32,866 nt of DNA from Bdellovibrionales bacterium (GTDB taxonomy: Bacteria > Bdellovibrionota > Bdellovibrionia > Bdellovibrionales > UBA1609): assembly GCA_020435005.1 (NCBI GenBank), contig JAGRAE010000015.1:1-32866 (forward strand), in the 5' to 3' direction. Shown here piece by piece: positions 8,038 to 16,409 of the stretch. The stretch's first letter is position 1. Each line of letters begins with the position of its first letter. Under the pieces are notes generated by a model. The model was not told where the DNA came from, did not search any database, and saw only the letters and a program-made list of their open reading frames with translations. The position numbers and the translations under genes are program-made.

Positions 8038-9050
8038 ATTTTATAGTCAGAGAAGTGGTCGAAGGAGATTTAAATTCAGTCTTTGATTTAGCACAGCAGT
8101 TTTCTCTATTAAACTTGCCAGCGGATAAAAAAGCGATTGCCAAGAAAATTGAGCAAAGTCAGGCTTCTTTTGCGGGTGAACTACCTATCACAGAAGCTAA
8201 TTACATGTTTGTAACAGAAGACTTGGAAAATAAAATTATTGCCGGCAGCTCACAAATTAAAGCCAAGCATGGGACGCCAATTAATCCGAATTATAGTTTC
8301 AAGTTGATTAAAAAAGAAAGATTCAGCCGTGATTTGGGAATAGGTTTTATTCATCAAGTTCTTCGTTTAAAACTCGATACCAATGGGGCTACAGAAATTG
8401 GAGGTTTAGTCGTTTCTAAAAATTACCGTCGACGTCCAGAAAAAATAGGTCGAATGACGAGTCTAAATCGTTTTTTGTACATTGGTATGCATCCAGAAAA
8501 ATTTGAAAATGAGCTTATGGCCGAGATGGCCCCACCTTTAACTGATGAGGGTCGAAGTGAATTTTGGGAGGCTCTAGGTAGAAGGTTTACGGGAATGCCC
8601 TATCAAGAGGCTGACGCATTAAGTCGGCAAAATAAAGAGTTTATACGTTCCTTGTTTCCAGAAGAAGATATTTACCTATGTTTATTGGACTCTCAGGCGA
8701 GACTAGTTATTGGACGCGTGGGGCCTGAAACAATGCCAGCATTACATATGCTTGAGAGTTTAGGATTTAAGTATAAAGATGAAGTAGATCCTTTTGATGG
8801 TGGGCCACATATAGCTGTTCCGACACAAGAGGTGAGTTTAATTAAAGCTGGAAAGTGGCGAAATCTAAAATTGTCTGATCAGAGTGAGTTCGATAAACAA
8901 GCTTTGATTGCTGTTGAAAAAGAAGGCCGCTTTATAAGTTGTACTAGTGCTGTTAAAATGAATGAAACAGAAATTATTTTACCACCTTTAACTTGTAAGG
9001 CTCTAAATTTAGAGGGTGGAGAAAAAGTTTACTCTAGTGAAGGAAGATGA
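8034..9050 (+). CDS. astA: Arginine/ornithine N-succinyltransferase
   Basis: Transfers succinyl from succinyl-CoA to the alpha-amino group of arginine (or ornithine, as in Aru-type enzymes), the entry step of the succinyltransferase pathway. The 338-residue product matches the AstA family throughout. Recognisable segments are EIGGLVVSKNYRR, MAEMAPPLTDEGRSEFWEAL followed by GRRFTGM, and the C-terminal LESLGFKYKDEVDPFDGGPHI. Length is close to the E. coli enzyme. The ATG overlaps the previous TGA by four bases; an in-frame TTG at 8028 is less likely. It sits between the M20 gene and astD. No astB (succinylarginine dihydrolase) is in the operon, which fits ornithine as substrate better than arginine. 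Confidence 0.92.
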   Translation: MNFIVREVVEGDLNSVFDLAQQFSLLNLPADKKAIAKKIEQSQASFAGELPITEANYMFVTEDLENKIIAGSSQIKAKHGTPINPNYSFKLIKKERFSRDLGIGFIHQVLRLKLDTNGATEIGGLVVSKNYRRRPEKIGRMTSLNRFLYIGMHPEKFENELMAEMAPPLTDEGRSEFWEALGRRFTGMPYQEADALSRQNKEFIRSLFPEEDIYLCLLDSQARLVIGRVGPETMPALHMLESLGFKYKDEVDPFDGGPHIAVPTQEVSLIKAGKWRNLKLSDQSEFDKQALIAVEKEGRFISCTSAVKMNETEIILPPLTCKALNLEGGEKVYSSEGR

Positions 9051-9053
9051 TCA

Positions 9054-10562
9054 ATGCAGACAATAGAGTTTAAAGGTGATTACATTGACGGTGAATTTGT
9101 AAAGCTTCCCAAAGCGGATGGTAGTTGGAAGATTCATAGTCCCGCTAATAAAAAAGATTTAGTTACTGAAATGTCCTTTTCATATTCTCATATTGAGCAA
9201 GCGTGTTTAGCTGCAAAGAAAGCCTATCGTGAATGGGCTCATACTCCGTTGCAAAAGCGTTATGAATTATTAAATAAACTAAAAGATATTTACGTGGCTA
9301 ATAGTGAAAAATTAGCTCAAGTAATTTGTCGTGAGACGGGCAAGCCACATTGGGAAGGGCTCAATGAGGCGAAAGCTATGGCGGGGAAAATTTCTATAAC
9401 ACTCGATCACTCTATGAAACTTGTGGCGGAAAGCAAAGTTGAGAACGCATTACCCAATGTCGATGGTTATATTCGTTATAAACCTCGTGGAGTCATGTCT
9501 GTTATAGGTCCCTTTAATTTTCCTGGCCATTTGCCAAATGGACACATTATTCCAGCCCTTGCAACAGGTAATACTATAGTATTTAAACCCTCTGATAAAA
9601 CGCCAGCTACCGGACAATTAATGGCCGAATTTTTTCACGAAGCAGGATTTCCCAAAGGTGTATTTAATTTAGTTCAGGGTAAAGGCGAGTCTGGAAAAAG
9701 ATTAGTTACAAGTGAACATGTTGATGGTGTTTTGTTTACAGGTTCTTATGATGTTGGTTTAAAAATTAAACAAGACACATTAAACCACCACTGGAAATTA
9801 TTAGCACTTGAAATGGGTGGAAAAAATAGCACCATTGTGTGGAAAGATGCCGACTTAGAAAAAGCCGTTTATGAATCTATATTAGGGGCATTTTTAACTT
9901 CAGGGCAACGTTGCTCTTGTACAAGCAAAATTATTTTACATAAAGATATTTATGAGAAGTTTGTTGATAACTTTTATCAAACGGCTAAAAAATTAACGAT
10001 TGGTCATTGGTCAGAAAATCCATTTATGGGACCATTAATTAGCGAAGACTCAGTGGAAAAGTATATTCGTTTTCAAGAAATTGCAAAACGTGAGGGTTCA
10101 GAGTGTTTAATGCGTGGAAAAAGTTTGGATTATAAATATGACGGACATTATGTGACACCAAGTATTTATTTAGTACCAAAAGCTGACGAGCTCTCAGTTT
10201 ACCAAAATTGTGAAATATTTGGCCCCAATGTTGGCATTTATAAAGTTGAAGACTTTGATGAAGCACTAGAAATAAATAACTCTGGCGGGTTTGGCTTAGT
10301 TATGGCTTTATTTAGCAAAGACCGACAGTTATTTGATAAAGCTCTTATAGATGCTAAAGTTGGTTTACTTAATTGGAATCGCACTACAAACGGTGCAAGC
10401 TCAAGACTACCATTTGGCGGAATGGGAAAATCTGGTAACGATAGACCTTCTGCACATTTTGCTGTTAATTATACAACGATTCCAGTTGCAAGTTTGGAAG
10501 ATTTAACACCCTATGATAGTGCCAGCATAATGCCGGGGATTGATTATAACTTTAAAAAATAG
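9054..10562 (+). CDS. astD: N-succinylglutamate semialdehyde dehydrogenase
   Basis: Oxidises N-succinylglutamate 5-semialdehyde to N-succinylglutamate with NAD+. The 502-residue protein has all aldehyde-dehydrogenase catalytic elements: Asn155 in GPFNFPGH, Glu253 in ALEMGGKNS, nucleophile Cys287 in SGQRCSCT, and the NAD-binding FTGSYDVG (about 228-235). The GQRCSCT context is typical of the AstD branch. It starts three bases after astA, with AAGGAAG at the end of astA serving as the binding site. MltG begins two bases after its stop, so all five genes from 5321 are very likely one transcript. Confidence 0.93.
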   Translation: MQTIEFKGDYIDGEFVKLPKADGSWKIHSPANKKDLVTEMSFSYSHIEQACLAAKKAYREWAHTPLQKRYELLNKLKDIYVANSEKLAQVICRETGKPHWEGLNEAKAMAGKISITLDHSMKLVAESKVENALPNVDGYIRYKPRGVMSVIGPFNFPGHLPNGHIIPALATGNTIVFKPSDKTPATGQLMAEFFHEAGFPKGVFNLVQGKGESGKRLVTSEHVDGVLFTGSYDVGLKIKQDTLNHHWKLLALEMGGKNSTIVWKDADLEKAVYESILGAFLTSGQRCSCTSKIILHKDIYEKFVDNFYQTAKKLTIGHWSENPFMGPLISEDSVEKYIRFQEIAKREGSECLMRGKSLDYKYDGHYVTPSIYLVPKADELSVYQNCEIFGPNVGIYKVEDFDEALEINNSGGFGLVMALFSKDRQLFDKALIDAKVGLLNWNRTTNGASSRLPFGGMGKSGNDRPSAHFAVNYTTIPVASLEDLTPYDSASIMPGIDYNFKK

Positions 10563-10564
10563 CT

Positions 10565-11611
10565 ATGAGAAAAATATTTTTACTAATAGTATTCATATTT
10601 GTAGGTATTCTTGGTTGGTTGACGTGGCGGGGAGTAGATTTTGTCTTTATTCCTCCTTCTGCTGACAAGACTCAAATAACTTTTGATGTTGAGCCAGGCT
10701 CTAGCTTTTATAGTATTTCTGAAAAGCTTTATGACCAAGGATTTATAAAAGATAAGTTTTTATTTAAGCTTATGGCTAAAGCGTTAGGTGAGACAGCTAA
10801 TATGAGAGTTGGCGAATACGCTTTAGATAAAAGCATGTCACCACTACAAATACTAAAAGTTTTAAGTTCTGGTAAAAGCATTCAGTATCCATTAACTTTT
10901 CAAGAAGGCATCAATATTTTTGAGATAGCCACCGTACTAGAACAGAAAGGTTTTGGTAATCGCCAAGAGTTTCTAAATTTGTGCAAGGATAAAGCTCTTA
11001 TAAAAGAATTAATTGGGAAAGATCTTGAAAGTTTAGAGGGATACTTGTTTCCAGAAACCTACATGGTTACCAAATTTACGGGATTTAAAACACTAATACA
11101 AATGATGGTTAAAAATTTTCACGAAGCTTACAATGAAGTCATCGTAAATTCTCAAATTCAGCTACCAATGCATGAGCACGTAACCTTGGCCAGTATCATT
11201 GAAAAAGAAACAGGTGCTCCTGAAGAACGACCAATGATTTCCTCTGTGTTTCACAACCGTTTGCGTAAGGGTATGCGCCTACAAAGTGATCCTACGATTA
11301 TTTATGGCATTATGGATTTAAACGGTGGTGAGCCTGTTAATAATATTCGAAAGAGTGATATATTGAATAAAACGAGATACAACACCTATAAAGTTAAGGC
11401 CTTGCCTTATGGGCCCATTGCCAACCCAGGTAAAGAGAGTTTACGAGCAGCACTTAATCCTGCAAAATCTGAATATTTGTATTTTGTGAGTCAGAACAAT
11501 GGCACACATGTTTTTTCAAAAACCTATAAAGAACACGATGCCGCAGTTAAAAAATTTCAATTAGATAGTAAAATGCGCGAAGGCCGGTCATGGCGGGACT
11601 TGAAAAAGTAA
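10565..11611 (+). CDS. mltG: Endolytic murein transglycosylase MltG
   Basis: Inner-membrane enzyme that cleaves nascent peptidoglycan strands and acts as a terminase. The 348-residue product has an N-terminal membrane anchor (about 4-22), a LysM-like region (about 37-105), and the YceG/MltG catalytic domain. The signature LASIIEKETGAPEER carries the catalytic Glu213, and downstream are NRLRKGMRLQSDPT and the closing ANPGKESLRAAL...FSKTYKEH. The usual neighbours of mltG (pabC, tmk, holB) are absent; here it ends an amino-acid catabolism operon, two bases after astD and just before a terminator. Confidence 0.95.
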   Translation: MRKIFLLIVFIFVGILGWLTWRGVDFVFIPPSADKTQITFDVEPGSSFYSISEKLYDQGFIKDKFLFKLMAKALGETANMRVGEYALDKSMSPLQILKVLSSGKSIQYPLTFQEGINIFEIATVLEQKGFGNRQEFLNLCKDKALIKELIGKDLESLEGYLFPETYMVTKFTGFKTLIQMMVKNFHEAYNEVIVNSQIQLPMHEHVTLASIIEKETGAPEERPMISSVFHNRLRKGMRLQSDPTIIYGIMDLNGGEPVNNIRKSDILNKTRYNTYKVKALPYGPIANPGKESLRAALNPAKSEYLYFVSQNNGTHVFSKTYKEHDAAVKKFQLDSKMREGRSWRDLKK

Positions 11612-11615
11612 AAAT

Positions 11616-11644
11616 AAAAAGCACTAGTGAGCTTGTGCTTTTTT
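11616..11644. terminator. Bidirectional intrinsic terminator between mltG and the converging lipoprotein gene
   Basis: AAAAAGCAC (11616-11624) pairs with GTGCTTTTT (11635-11643) across a 10-base loop, with a six-T run (11639-11644) on the + strand and an A-run before the left arm giving T residues on the other strand. The TAG of the converging gene lies at its edge and in its loop (11624-11626). It can serve both transcripts. Confidence 0.85.
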
Positions 11645-12505
11645 CTTGGCTTCTTCGCGTTGTTTTAAGATTTCGGGAGAAATATAGTGATATCTAATTG
11701 TAACATAGACATCATAACCATCGACCTTACTTAACGTACGTAGTTCGTGTGTATATTTCATGCCGCGAGCATTATACACTTTGAAAAGTTGATAATTTAC
11801 ATCAGACTTTTCAAAAAAATCTTTTGGTGAGTTGGGAAGATTTTTTTCATTATCGCTAAAATTTCTCTCAATCTTCCAATCTTTATACTCAACTGTAAAA
11901 GTACCTAGTTTATCTGTTAAAATTTGACCATTCTCTGTTACTTCAAAACCTAATAAGGTATTTACCTTCAGCGGAGGAATACTGTCATTATAAGGCATAT
12001 TACTCACGCATTTATTTGCAAAAATATGTTTACCCTTATCATCTTTCAAATGAACAACATGAATTCTTTGATAGTTATTGCGCCCCTGAACTTGTGGAAG
12101 CTCTTTACTAAAAAATATTTCAGATTCTATGTACTCATATGCTCCAACTTGTAAAGGGTAGACTTTGGATAGTTCTTTTTGTCTTTCCTTTTGTTGCTTC
12201 TTAAACTCTTCTTCAGACTGATTGGCTTCATTCTTAAGCCCGCCACTTCCATAAGTAGGAAGAGTAAAATTAACAACCTCTTCTTCATTTGCAACAGGCT
12301 CCTGTGGGTTCAAATCATTGGGGGCTTTTAAATTAAATACAGCTTTGCGAAAGTTATCGTTTTTGTAGTCGAGTGTAAGTGGATCGTATTTTCCACTTTC
12401 TTCATTGTTAAAACAAAAACCTGCGCGATTAGCACTGTTTCGCCCACCACTACATGCAATTGTAGAAACTAGAATAAATAAAAAGCCAAAAAATGTAGAT
12501 TTCAT
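11624..12505 (-). CDS. Uncharacterised lipoprotein
   Basis: A 293-residue predicted lipoprotein of unknown function. The signal is MKSTFFGFLFILVSTIAC followed by SGG, with acylation expected at Cys18 and no Asp at +2. The mature part is hydrophilic, with a Glu/Lys/Gln-rich stretch (about residues 97-117: NQSEEEFKKQQKERQK) followed by a mixed region rich in beta-type sequence, ending in a charged helix (REEAKKKAQ). The ATG at 12505 is chosen because GGGAG lies eight bases upstream and the signal peptide begins there; an in-frame TTG at 12517 overlaps the predicted transcript start. It is monocistronic, with its own promoter and terminator. Confidence 0.8.
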   Translation of the reverse strand: MKSTFFGFLFILVSTIACSGGRNSANRAGFCFNNEESGKYDPLTLDYKNDNFRKAVFNLKAPNDLNPQEPVANEEEVVNFTLPTYGSGGLKNEANQSEEEFKKQQKERQKELSKVYPLQVGAYEYIESEIFFSKELPQVQGRNNYQRIHVVHLKDDKGKHIFANKCVSNMPYNDSIPPLKVNTLLGFEVTENGQILTDKLGTFTVEYKDWKIERNFSDNEKNLPNSPKDFFEKSDVNYQLFKVYNARGMKYTHELRTLSKVDGYDVYVTIRYHYISPEILKQREEAKKKAQAH

Positions 12506-12525
12506 AGGTTCTCCCAAACCTGTGC

Positions 12526-12554
12526 ATTATAGCAATGCAACGCATTATTTGCCA
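12526..12554 (-). promoter_or_regulatory. Extended -10 promoter of the lipoprotein gene
   Basis: On the - strand, TGCTATAAT (12534 down to 12526) is a perfect extended -10 element. TGGCAA (12554 to 12549) lies 17 bases upstream of the hexamer as a weak -35. The predicted start near 12519 gives a leader of about 14 bases carrying the GGGAG binding site before the ATG at 12505. Confidence 0.65.
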
Positions 12555-12574
12555 GTATAATTATTACATAACAA

Positions 12575-12598
12575 CTTAAGTATTAAAAATTACTTAAG
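12575..12598 (-). terminator. AT-rich inverted repeat at the end of the rpsB supra-operon
   Basis: CTTAAGTA (12575-12582) and TACTTAAG (12591-12598) form a perfect 8-base inverted repeat with an 8-base loop, lying just past the stop at 12602. It is the only stem-like element between the long operon and the next gene. The stem is weak (two G/C pairs) and no continuous T-run follows, so termination here is uncertain. Confidence 0.3.
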
Positions 12599-12601
12599 AT
12601 T

Positions 12602-13069
12602 TTAATAATCTACGGCAGTTGATGGCAAGGGCTCAAACTGCTCAGTGGCCGAATTATAGGTGTAAACGTTGAGGTGAGCAACTAGATTGGCGTCAAAAGT
12701 TGGAGCTAATATTTCAGCACGACCATCACCATCTACATCCTCTAGGGCGAGGTTTGTGGCTTGGCCGCGATAATGAAAAAAACCGTCTCTATTATCAGGC
12801 AACCTAATATCAGCTAAGCTTTTACTTACACCATCAGTGACTTTTTCATAAATTTGTATGAATAAACCTTTAGAAGTTTTAACTTTTGCAAAAACAATAA
12901 CGCGACCATCATCAAAATAGTCTTTATGTATAGTAGATAATACCTTGGGTGTTTCAGTTACAATTAAAGCTCTTATAGATTGACGCCAAGATTTTATTGA
13001 AACAGTTATCAATAAAACAACACAAATAATTCCTAGCAAAACCTTAGATAAATTCATAAATGAAGACAT
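12602..13069 (-). CDS. Small membrane-anchored protein with one FG-GAP/VCBS-like motif
   Basis: A 155-residue protein of unknown role. It has an N-terminal hydrophobic helix (LLGIICVVLLITVSI, about 11-25) acting as signal or anchor, followed by a periplasmic domain. The segment LEDVDGDGRAEILAPTFD (about 112-129) resembles the calcium-binding DxDxDG loop of FG-GAP repeats, which in propeller proteins occur in multiples; here only one copy is evident, so it is either a fragment-sized domain or a degenerate propeller blade. It starts 22 bases after pgeF and is probably the last gene of the supra-operon. The first ATG is used; a second at 13057 has no better binding site. Confidence 0.65.
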   Translation of the reverse strand: MSSFMNLSKVLLGIICVVLLITVSIKSWRQSIRALIVTETPKVLSTIHKDYFDDGRVIVFAKVKTSKGLFIQIYEKVTDGVSKSLADIRLPDNRDGFFHYRGQATNLALEDVDGDGRAEILAPTFDANLVAHLNVYTYNSATEQFEPLPSTAVDY

Positions 13070-13091
13070 ATCTTTATAATGCCGTACTTTT

Positions 13092-13766
13092 CTAACATTT
13101 TAAAACTAAATGAATATTCCGTCCTGCATTACTGCCATCTCTTCTATATGAATGCCACGATCTATCTCTATAAGTGTCGACTTTCGTCTGGAAAATATTA
13201 GATTTATTTATATTAAGGGCACACAATTGAAGCTCAGCGAAATAACTAAGGTTCAAATATTTTTTTTGTGGACTAGAGTGCTCTAGAAACAATACGTTTT
13301 CTTCAAAGTTAATTTTGTTTTTCCTTAATGTAGAAGTAGCTTCTTCACAAACTTCACTACCAACTTCAAAATTTTTTGTATCAATATGTGGACCGATAAT
13401 AGCAATAGTCTCATTACTAAAACTCGTAAATTTTTGGCTTGAAAATAAAATATTATTTACAAGACCACGCCACCCAGCATGAATAGCAAAGAATCTTTCA
13501 CCATCAAGCAAAATAATTGGCAAGCAATCAGCCGTTCTTATTGCAAAAGCTAAGTTAGACTTAGTAGATGTTAGACCATCGCAGTTATAATCTCTAAATT
13601 CATCAAACTCTTCAATTCTATCACTATGAGTTTGCTTCATAAATTGAATGGGAGATTGCACAGTAATGTCGATGAGCTTTTCTTCGGTAAAATTTATGTT
13701 GCCAAAAAAAATTTTGTAATTTTGATGAGAATATGAAATGCCAATTTCATTTTCTATCTTATTCAT
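13092..13766 (-). CDS. pgeF: PgeF/YfiH-family peptidoglycan editing factor (laccase-domain protein)
   Basis: A 224-residue protein of the YfiH/DUF152 family. Members are cytosolic enzymes acting on purine nucleosides, and in E. coli PgeF prevents misincorporation of L-Ser into peptidoglycan precursors. The metal-site residues are present: His47 in KQTHSD, Cys81 in RTADCLP and His96 in AIHAGWRG, with IGPHI further on. The ATG shares its first base with the rluD stop (TAATG) and has AAGGAG upstream, so translation is coupled to rluD. rluD-pgeF linkage is widespread in bacteria, which supports the assignment. Confidence 0.9.
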   Translation of the reverse strand: MNKIENEIGISYSHQNYKIFFGNINFTEEKLIDITVQSPIQFMKQTHSDRIEEFDEFRDYNCDGLTSTKSNLAFAIRTADCLPIILLDGERFFAIHAGWRGLVNNILFSSQKFTSFSNETIAIIGPHIDTKNFEVGSEVCEEATSTLRKNKINFEENVLFLEHSSPQKKYLNLSYFAELQLCALNINKSNIFQTKVDTYRDRSWHSYRRDGSNAGRNIHLVLKC

Positions 13767-14755
13767 TATAACTCCTTAAAGCTGAGATAATTAACTAAAT
13801 TCATCAAGTCAAAGGGCCAATCACTTTTAAAATAAAGCTCTTTGTTTGTGAGAGGATGGATAAAGCCAAGTTCAAAAGCATGAAGGCAAAGTCGTTGAGT
13901 TTCTTTAATAAGCTGTCTCAACTCTTGAGACTTAATTCCCTTAATCTTATTACTACTTGTATAAATTGGATCATTTATAAGTGGCAATCCCATTTCTGAT
14001 AAATGAACTCTGATTTGATGAGTTCTTCCCGTTTCTAATTGACAATAAATAAGTGAAATTTGACTTTTATACTCACCAGCCAATTTGTAATTAGTAACAG
14101 CTCTTTTTCCTTTTGTTTCATTAGATAAACTCATTTTCTCTGAACAGAACTTTTTACGATGAATAGGGTGACGAATAAGAAAACTTTCTATCTTTCCCAC
14201 ACTGTTTTTTGGCACACCGAAACACAGAGCTTTATATCTGCGTATAACTGTTTTATTTTTAAATTGTCTAGCGAGGCCTTCATGAGCGACGTCATTTTTT
14301 GCAGCGACAATCAAGCCAGAAGTGTCTTTGTCTAATCTATGAACAATGCCAGGACGTTTTTCTGCAAATCCCATTGAAAGATTATCACAGTGGTAAATCA
14401 ATGCATTAACTAAAGTGTCCTGATCATGACCATGTGATGGATGCACAACTAATCCGCTTGGTTTATTAATTACAATTAGATCTTTGTCTTCAAAAATAAC
14501 TTCTAATTTTAAATTAAAGGGTAGCAACTCAGTTATAGGTTCAGTAGGAATTTCCAATAGAAATATATCACCAGTATTGACACAAAAAGATGATTTTAGT
14601 GGCTTTCCGTTAAGAGTAACTTTATTGGATTGAATGAGCTTCGCAGCTCTTGAGCGCGTACGAATATCTGGGTGTATAGCCAAAAACTTATCTAATCGCC
14701 AACCTATGTGTTCTTCAAATGTTTCAATTGTTACTATTTTACTTTTCGCGGACAT
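13766..14755 (-). CDS. rluD: RluA/RluD-family 23S rRNA pseudouridine synthase
   Basis: A 329-residue pseudouridine synthase. An S4 RNA-binding domain is at the N-terminus (about 17-63, RLDKFLAIHPDIRTRSRAAK), followed by the catalytic domain with the RluA signature HRLDKDTSG, whose Asp142 is the nucleophile. The downstream GRTHQIRVHL motif is typical. The full-length S4-plus-catalytic layout and linkage to pgeF favour RluD over single-domain RluA. The start lies 17 bases inside the preceding J/HTH gene, and no clear SD is visible, so expression probably depends on coupling. Confidence 0.9.
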   Translation of the reverse strand: MSAKSKIVTIETFEEHIGWRLDKFLAIHPDIRTRSRAAKLIQSNKVTLNGKPLKSSFCVNTGDIFLLEIPTEPITELLPFNLKLEVIFEDKDLIVINKPSGLVVHPSHGHDQDTLVNALIYHCDNLSMGFAEKRPGIVHRLDKDTSGLIVAAKNDVAHEGLARQFKNKTVIRRYKALCFGVPKNSVGKIESFLIRHPIHRKKFCSEKMSLSNETKGKRAVTNYKLAGEYKSQISLIYCQLETGRTHQIRVHLSEMGLPLINDPIYTSSNKIKGIKSQELRQLIKETQRLCLHAFELGFIHPLTNKELYFKSDWPFDLMNLVNYLSFKEL

Positions 14756-15422
14756 TGCGCATATTTTTCATGTAAGAGCTGGCAACTTTATCGGCATCTA
14801 ATCCTAAGACCTTAGCGTACTGAAGTACGAACCCTCTAACAAATACATCGGCAGGTAAAGATTTAAAATCATTAGCTTCAATAGCTCGTAAATATGGACG
14901 ACTCACTCTAATATCTTCACTCAAATCATCAATAGTTATATTTTTATAATTTCTAATAATAGCTAACTGCTCACCATCAAAACCATCAAATGTTGATATT
15001 TCTGTTTCAAGCTCCTTATCAATCTTGTAAACGCCAAATTTTGTTTTTGCATATCCCTCTGGTACCTTTTCGTCATAGTTGGTTTTAGCTCTATAATTAG
15101 AGTTCTTGTTTAAGGGTATTGGATTTACAGACTTTAGCTGAACTTGGTTGTCAATGTTCATAGGTGTTTCTTCACGACGCCCAAGAAGTCTTGAATCATA
15201 TTCTCTGCGGGCGGCATGGTTACTGAGTACAGAGTAGGCTTCCTCGATGAGCCTTGATAGTTCTTGAGCTTCGTCAGGACTAAACATTGTATAAAGGGCA
15301 GGACTATCTGGCGAATATGTGTCTTTCGCCTTTAAATAAGCTCTATGAATCTCATTTTCAGGAGCATCCGGCTCGATTTCCAAAATTTCATAATAAGTTT
15401 GGTCTAAAAATCTTTGATTCAT
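14739..15422 (-). CDS. Degenerate J-domain fused to RodZ-type helix-turn-helix
   Basis: A 227-residue protein with two recognisable ends. Residues 7-78 form a DnaJ-like J domain (YYEILEIEPDAPENEIHRAY ... EAYSVLSNHAARREYD). The HPD tripeptide that stimulates DnaK is SPD (37-39), and the following loop is longer than usual. Residues about 149-215 form the HTH of the RodZ/Xre type (ITIDDLSEDIRVSRPYLRAI, then LPADVFVRGFVLQYAKVLGL). The linker is polar, and there is no membrane span after the HTH, unlike RodZ. It starts four bases after the MinD-like gene, suggesting shared function. DNA binding or a cytoskeletal-scaffold role are both possible. Confidence 0.8.
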   Translation of the reverse strand: MNQRFLDQTYYEILEIEPDAPENEIHRAYLKAKDTYSPDSPALYTMFSPDEAQELSRLIEEAYSVLSNHAARREYDSRLLGRREETPMNIDNQVQLKSVNPIPLNKNSNYRAKTNYDEKVPEGYAKTKFGVYKIDKELETEISTFDGFDGEQLAIIRNYKNITIDDLSEDIRVSRPYLRAIEANDFKSLPADVFVRGFVLQYAKVLGLDADKVASSYMKNMRNVREK

Positions 15423-15426
15423 AAGA

Positions 15427-16401
15427 TTATATTACAGCTTTATAGCGATTGGAGTAAGCAATAGATTTAGATATATTTAAGATTTGTGTATAAAGGCGAC
15501 TATGTGGGTATTCAACCAGTAAAGGTTTTCGCTTTCTCAACGACTGCCATACCGCATTATCATAGTCTAAATGACCGATAAATCTAGCAGGGATACCAAA
15601 AAACTTATTAGCTACACTTTGAACTGAATAACCAACATCAATATCTTTATGAATTCTAGTTTGATTTAGAATAATGTTAAACTGCAATGAATTTAGTTTT
15701 TGTACGAGCATTTGACCGCGGTCGGGCTCTCTTTTAAGTAAAGCAGAAATGAGATCTGCCGGTTGTCTAATTTGAAGCTCATCTTTTTGACTCATGATAT
15801 CTTGTAGAGCCTGTTCCAAACCCAATTGACGTTCATATCTTTTTACTTTGCGAAAAAAACTTGTTTTCATAAAACGATACGCGTTTTCTATACTCGAGGG
15901 CTCTGGAGTGAATACAACTAAATGGTGTTGTGCCATAAGAAAAAAATCAACTGTAGTACTATGAGTACCCGCACTCAAATCCAACACCAAGTAATCAGCT
16001 TGGAGATTGTACAATGCAGACATTAAACGACTCACTTGATCTAAATTTATATTTGCTACGTCAATATCAGCATGACTATCGCTGATTAAACGGAGGTTTT
16101 GTTGATAAGTGGCGATGGCAATTTCATCTAGATTGTTTATGCGCCCATTTAAGAAGTCACTTATTCCAACCTTTAGAAGTCCCTCACCAAGGGTTGTATG
16201 TGCATTTGCAGCGCCAAGATCTAAATCAACAAGGACAACTTTATAGCCCATATTAGCTAGGAAAATAGCAATATTACTACTTATAAATGACTTTCCAACT
16301 CCGCCCTTACCGCCACCAACAGCAATAATTTTAGATTGCGAACTTAAAGATCCGCGCTGAGGAGTTGAGTAATTTATAAAGCTCCCATTTATTTTTGACA
16401 C
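15427..16401 (-). CDS. MinD/ParA-family P-loop ATPase (FlhG/MinD-like)
   Basis: A 324-residue deviant-Walker ATPase. GGGKGGVGKS (about 30-39) has the signature Lys at the start of the P-loop, VLVDLDLGAANAH is the switch/Walker A' region, and YLVLDLSAG is Walker B. Such proteins dimerise on ATP and position or partition cell structures. No partner ParB, MinC or flagellar gene is adjacent, so the cargo is unknown; the J/HTH protein directly downstream is the best candidate partner. I prefer a GTG at 16401 with AGGAAA formed across the tsaB stop. The longer ATG at 16446 would overlap tsaB by 37 bases. Confidence 0.85.
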   Translation of the reverse strand: MSKINGSFINYSTPQRGSLSSQSKIIAVGGGKGGVGKSFISSNIAIFLANMGYKVVLVDLDLGAANAHTTLGEGLLKVGISDFLNGRINNLDEIAIATYQQNLRLISDSHADIDVANINLDQVSRLMSALYNLQADYLVLDLSAGTHSTTVDFFLMAQHHLVVFTPEPSSIENAYRFMKTSFFRKVKRYERQLGLEQALQDIMSQKDELQIRQPADLISALLKREPDRGQMLVQKLNSLQFNIILNQTRIHKDIDVGYSVQSVANKFFGIPARFIGHLDYDNAVWQSLRKRKPLLVEYPHSRLYTQILNISKSIAYSNRYKAVI

Positions 16402-16409
16402 AGTTTCCT

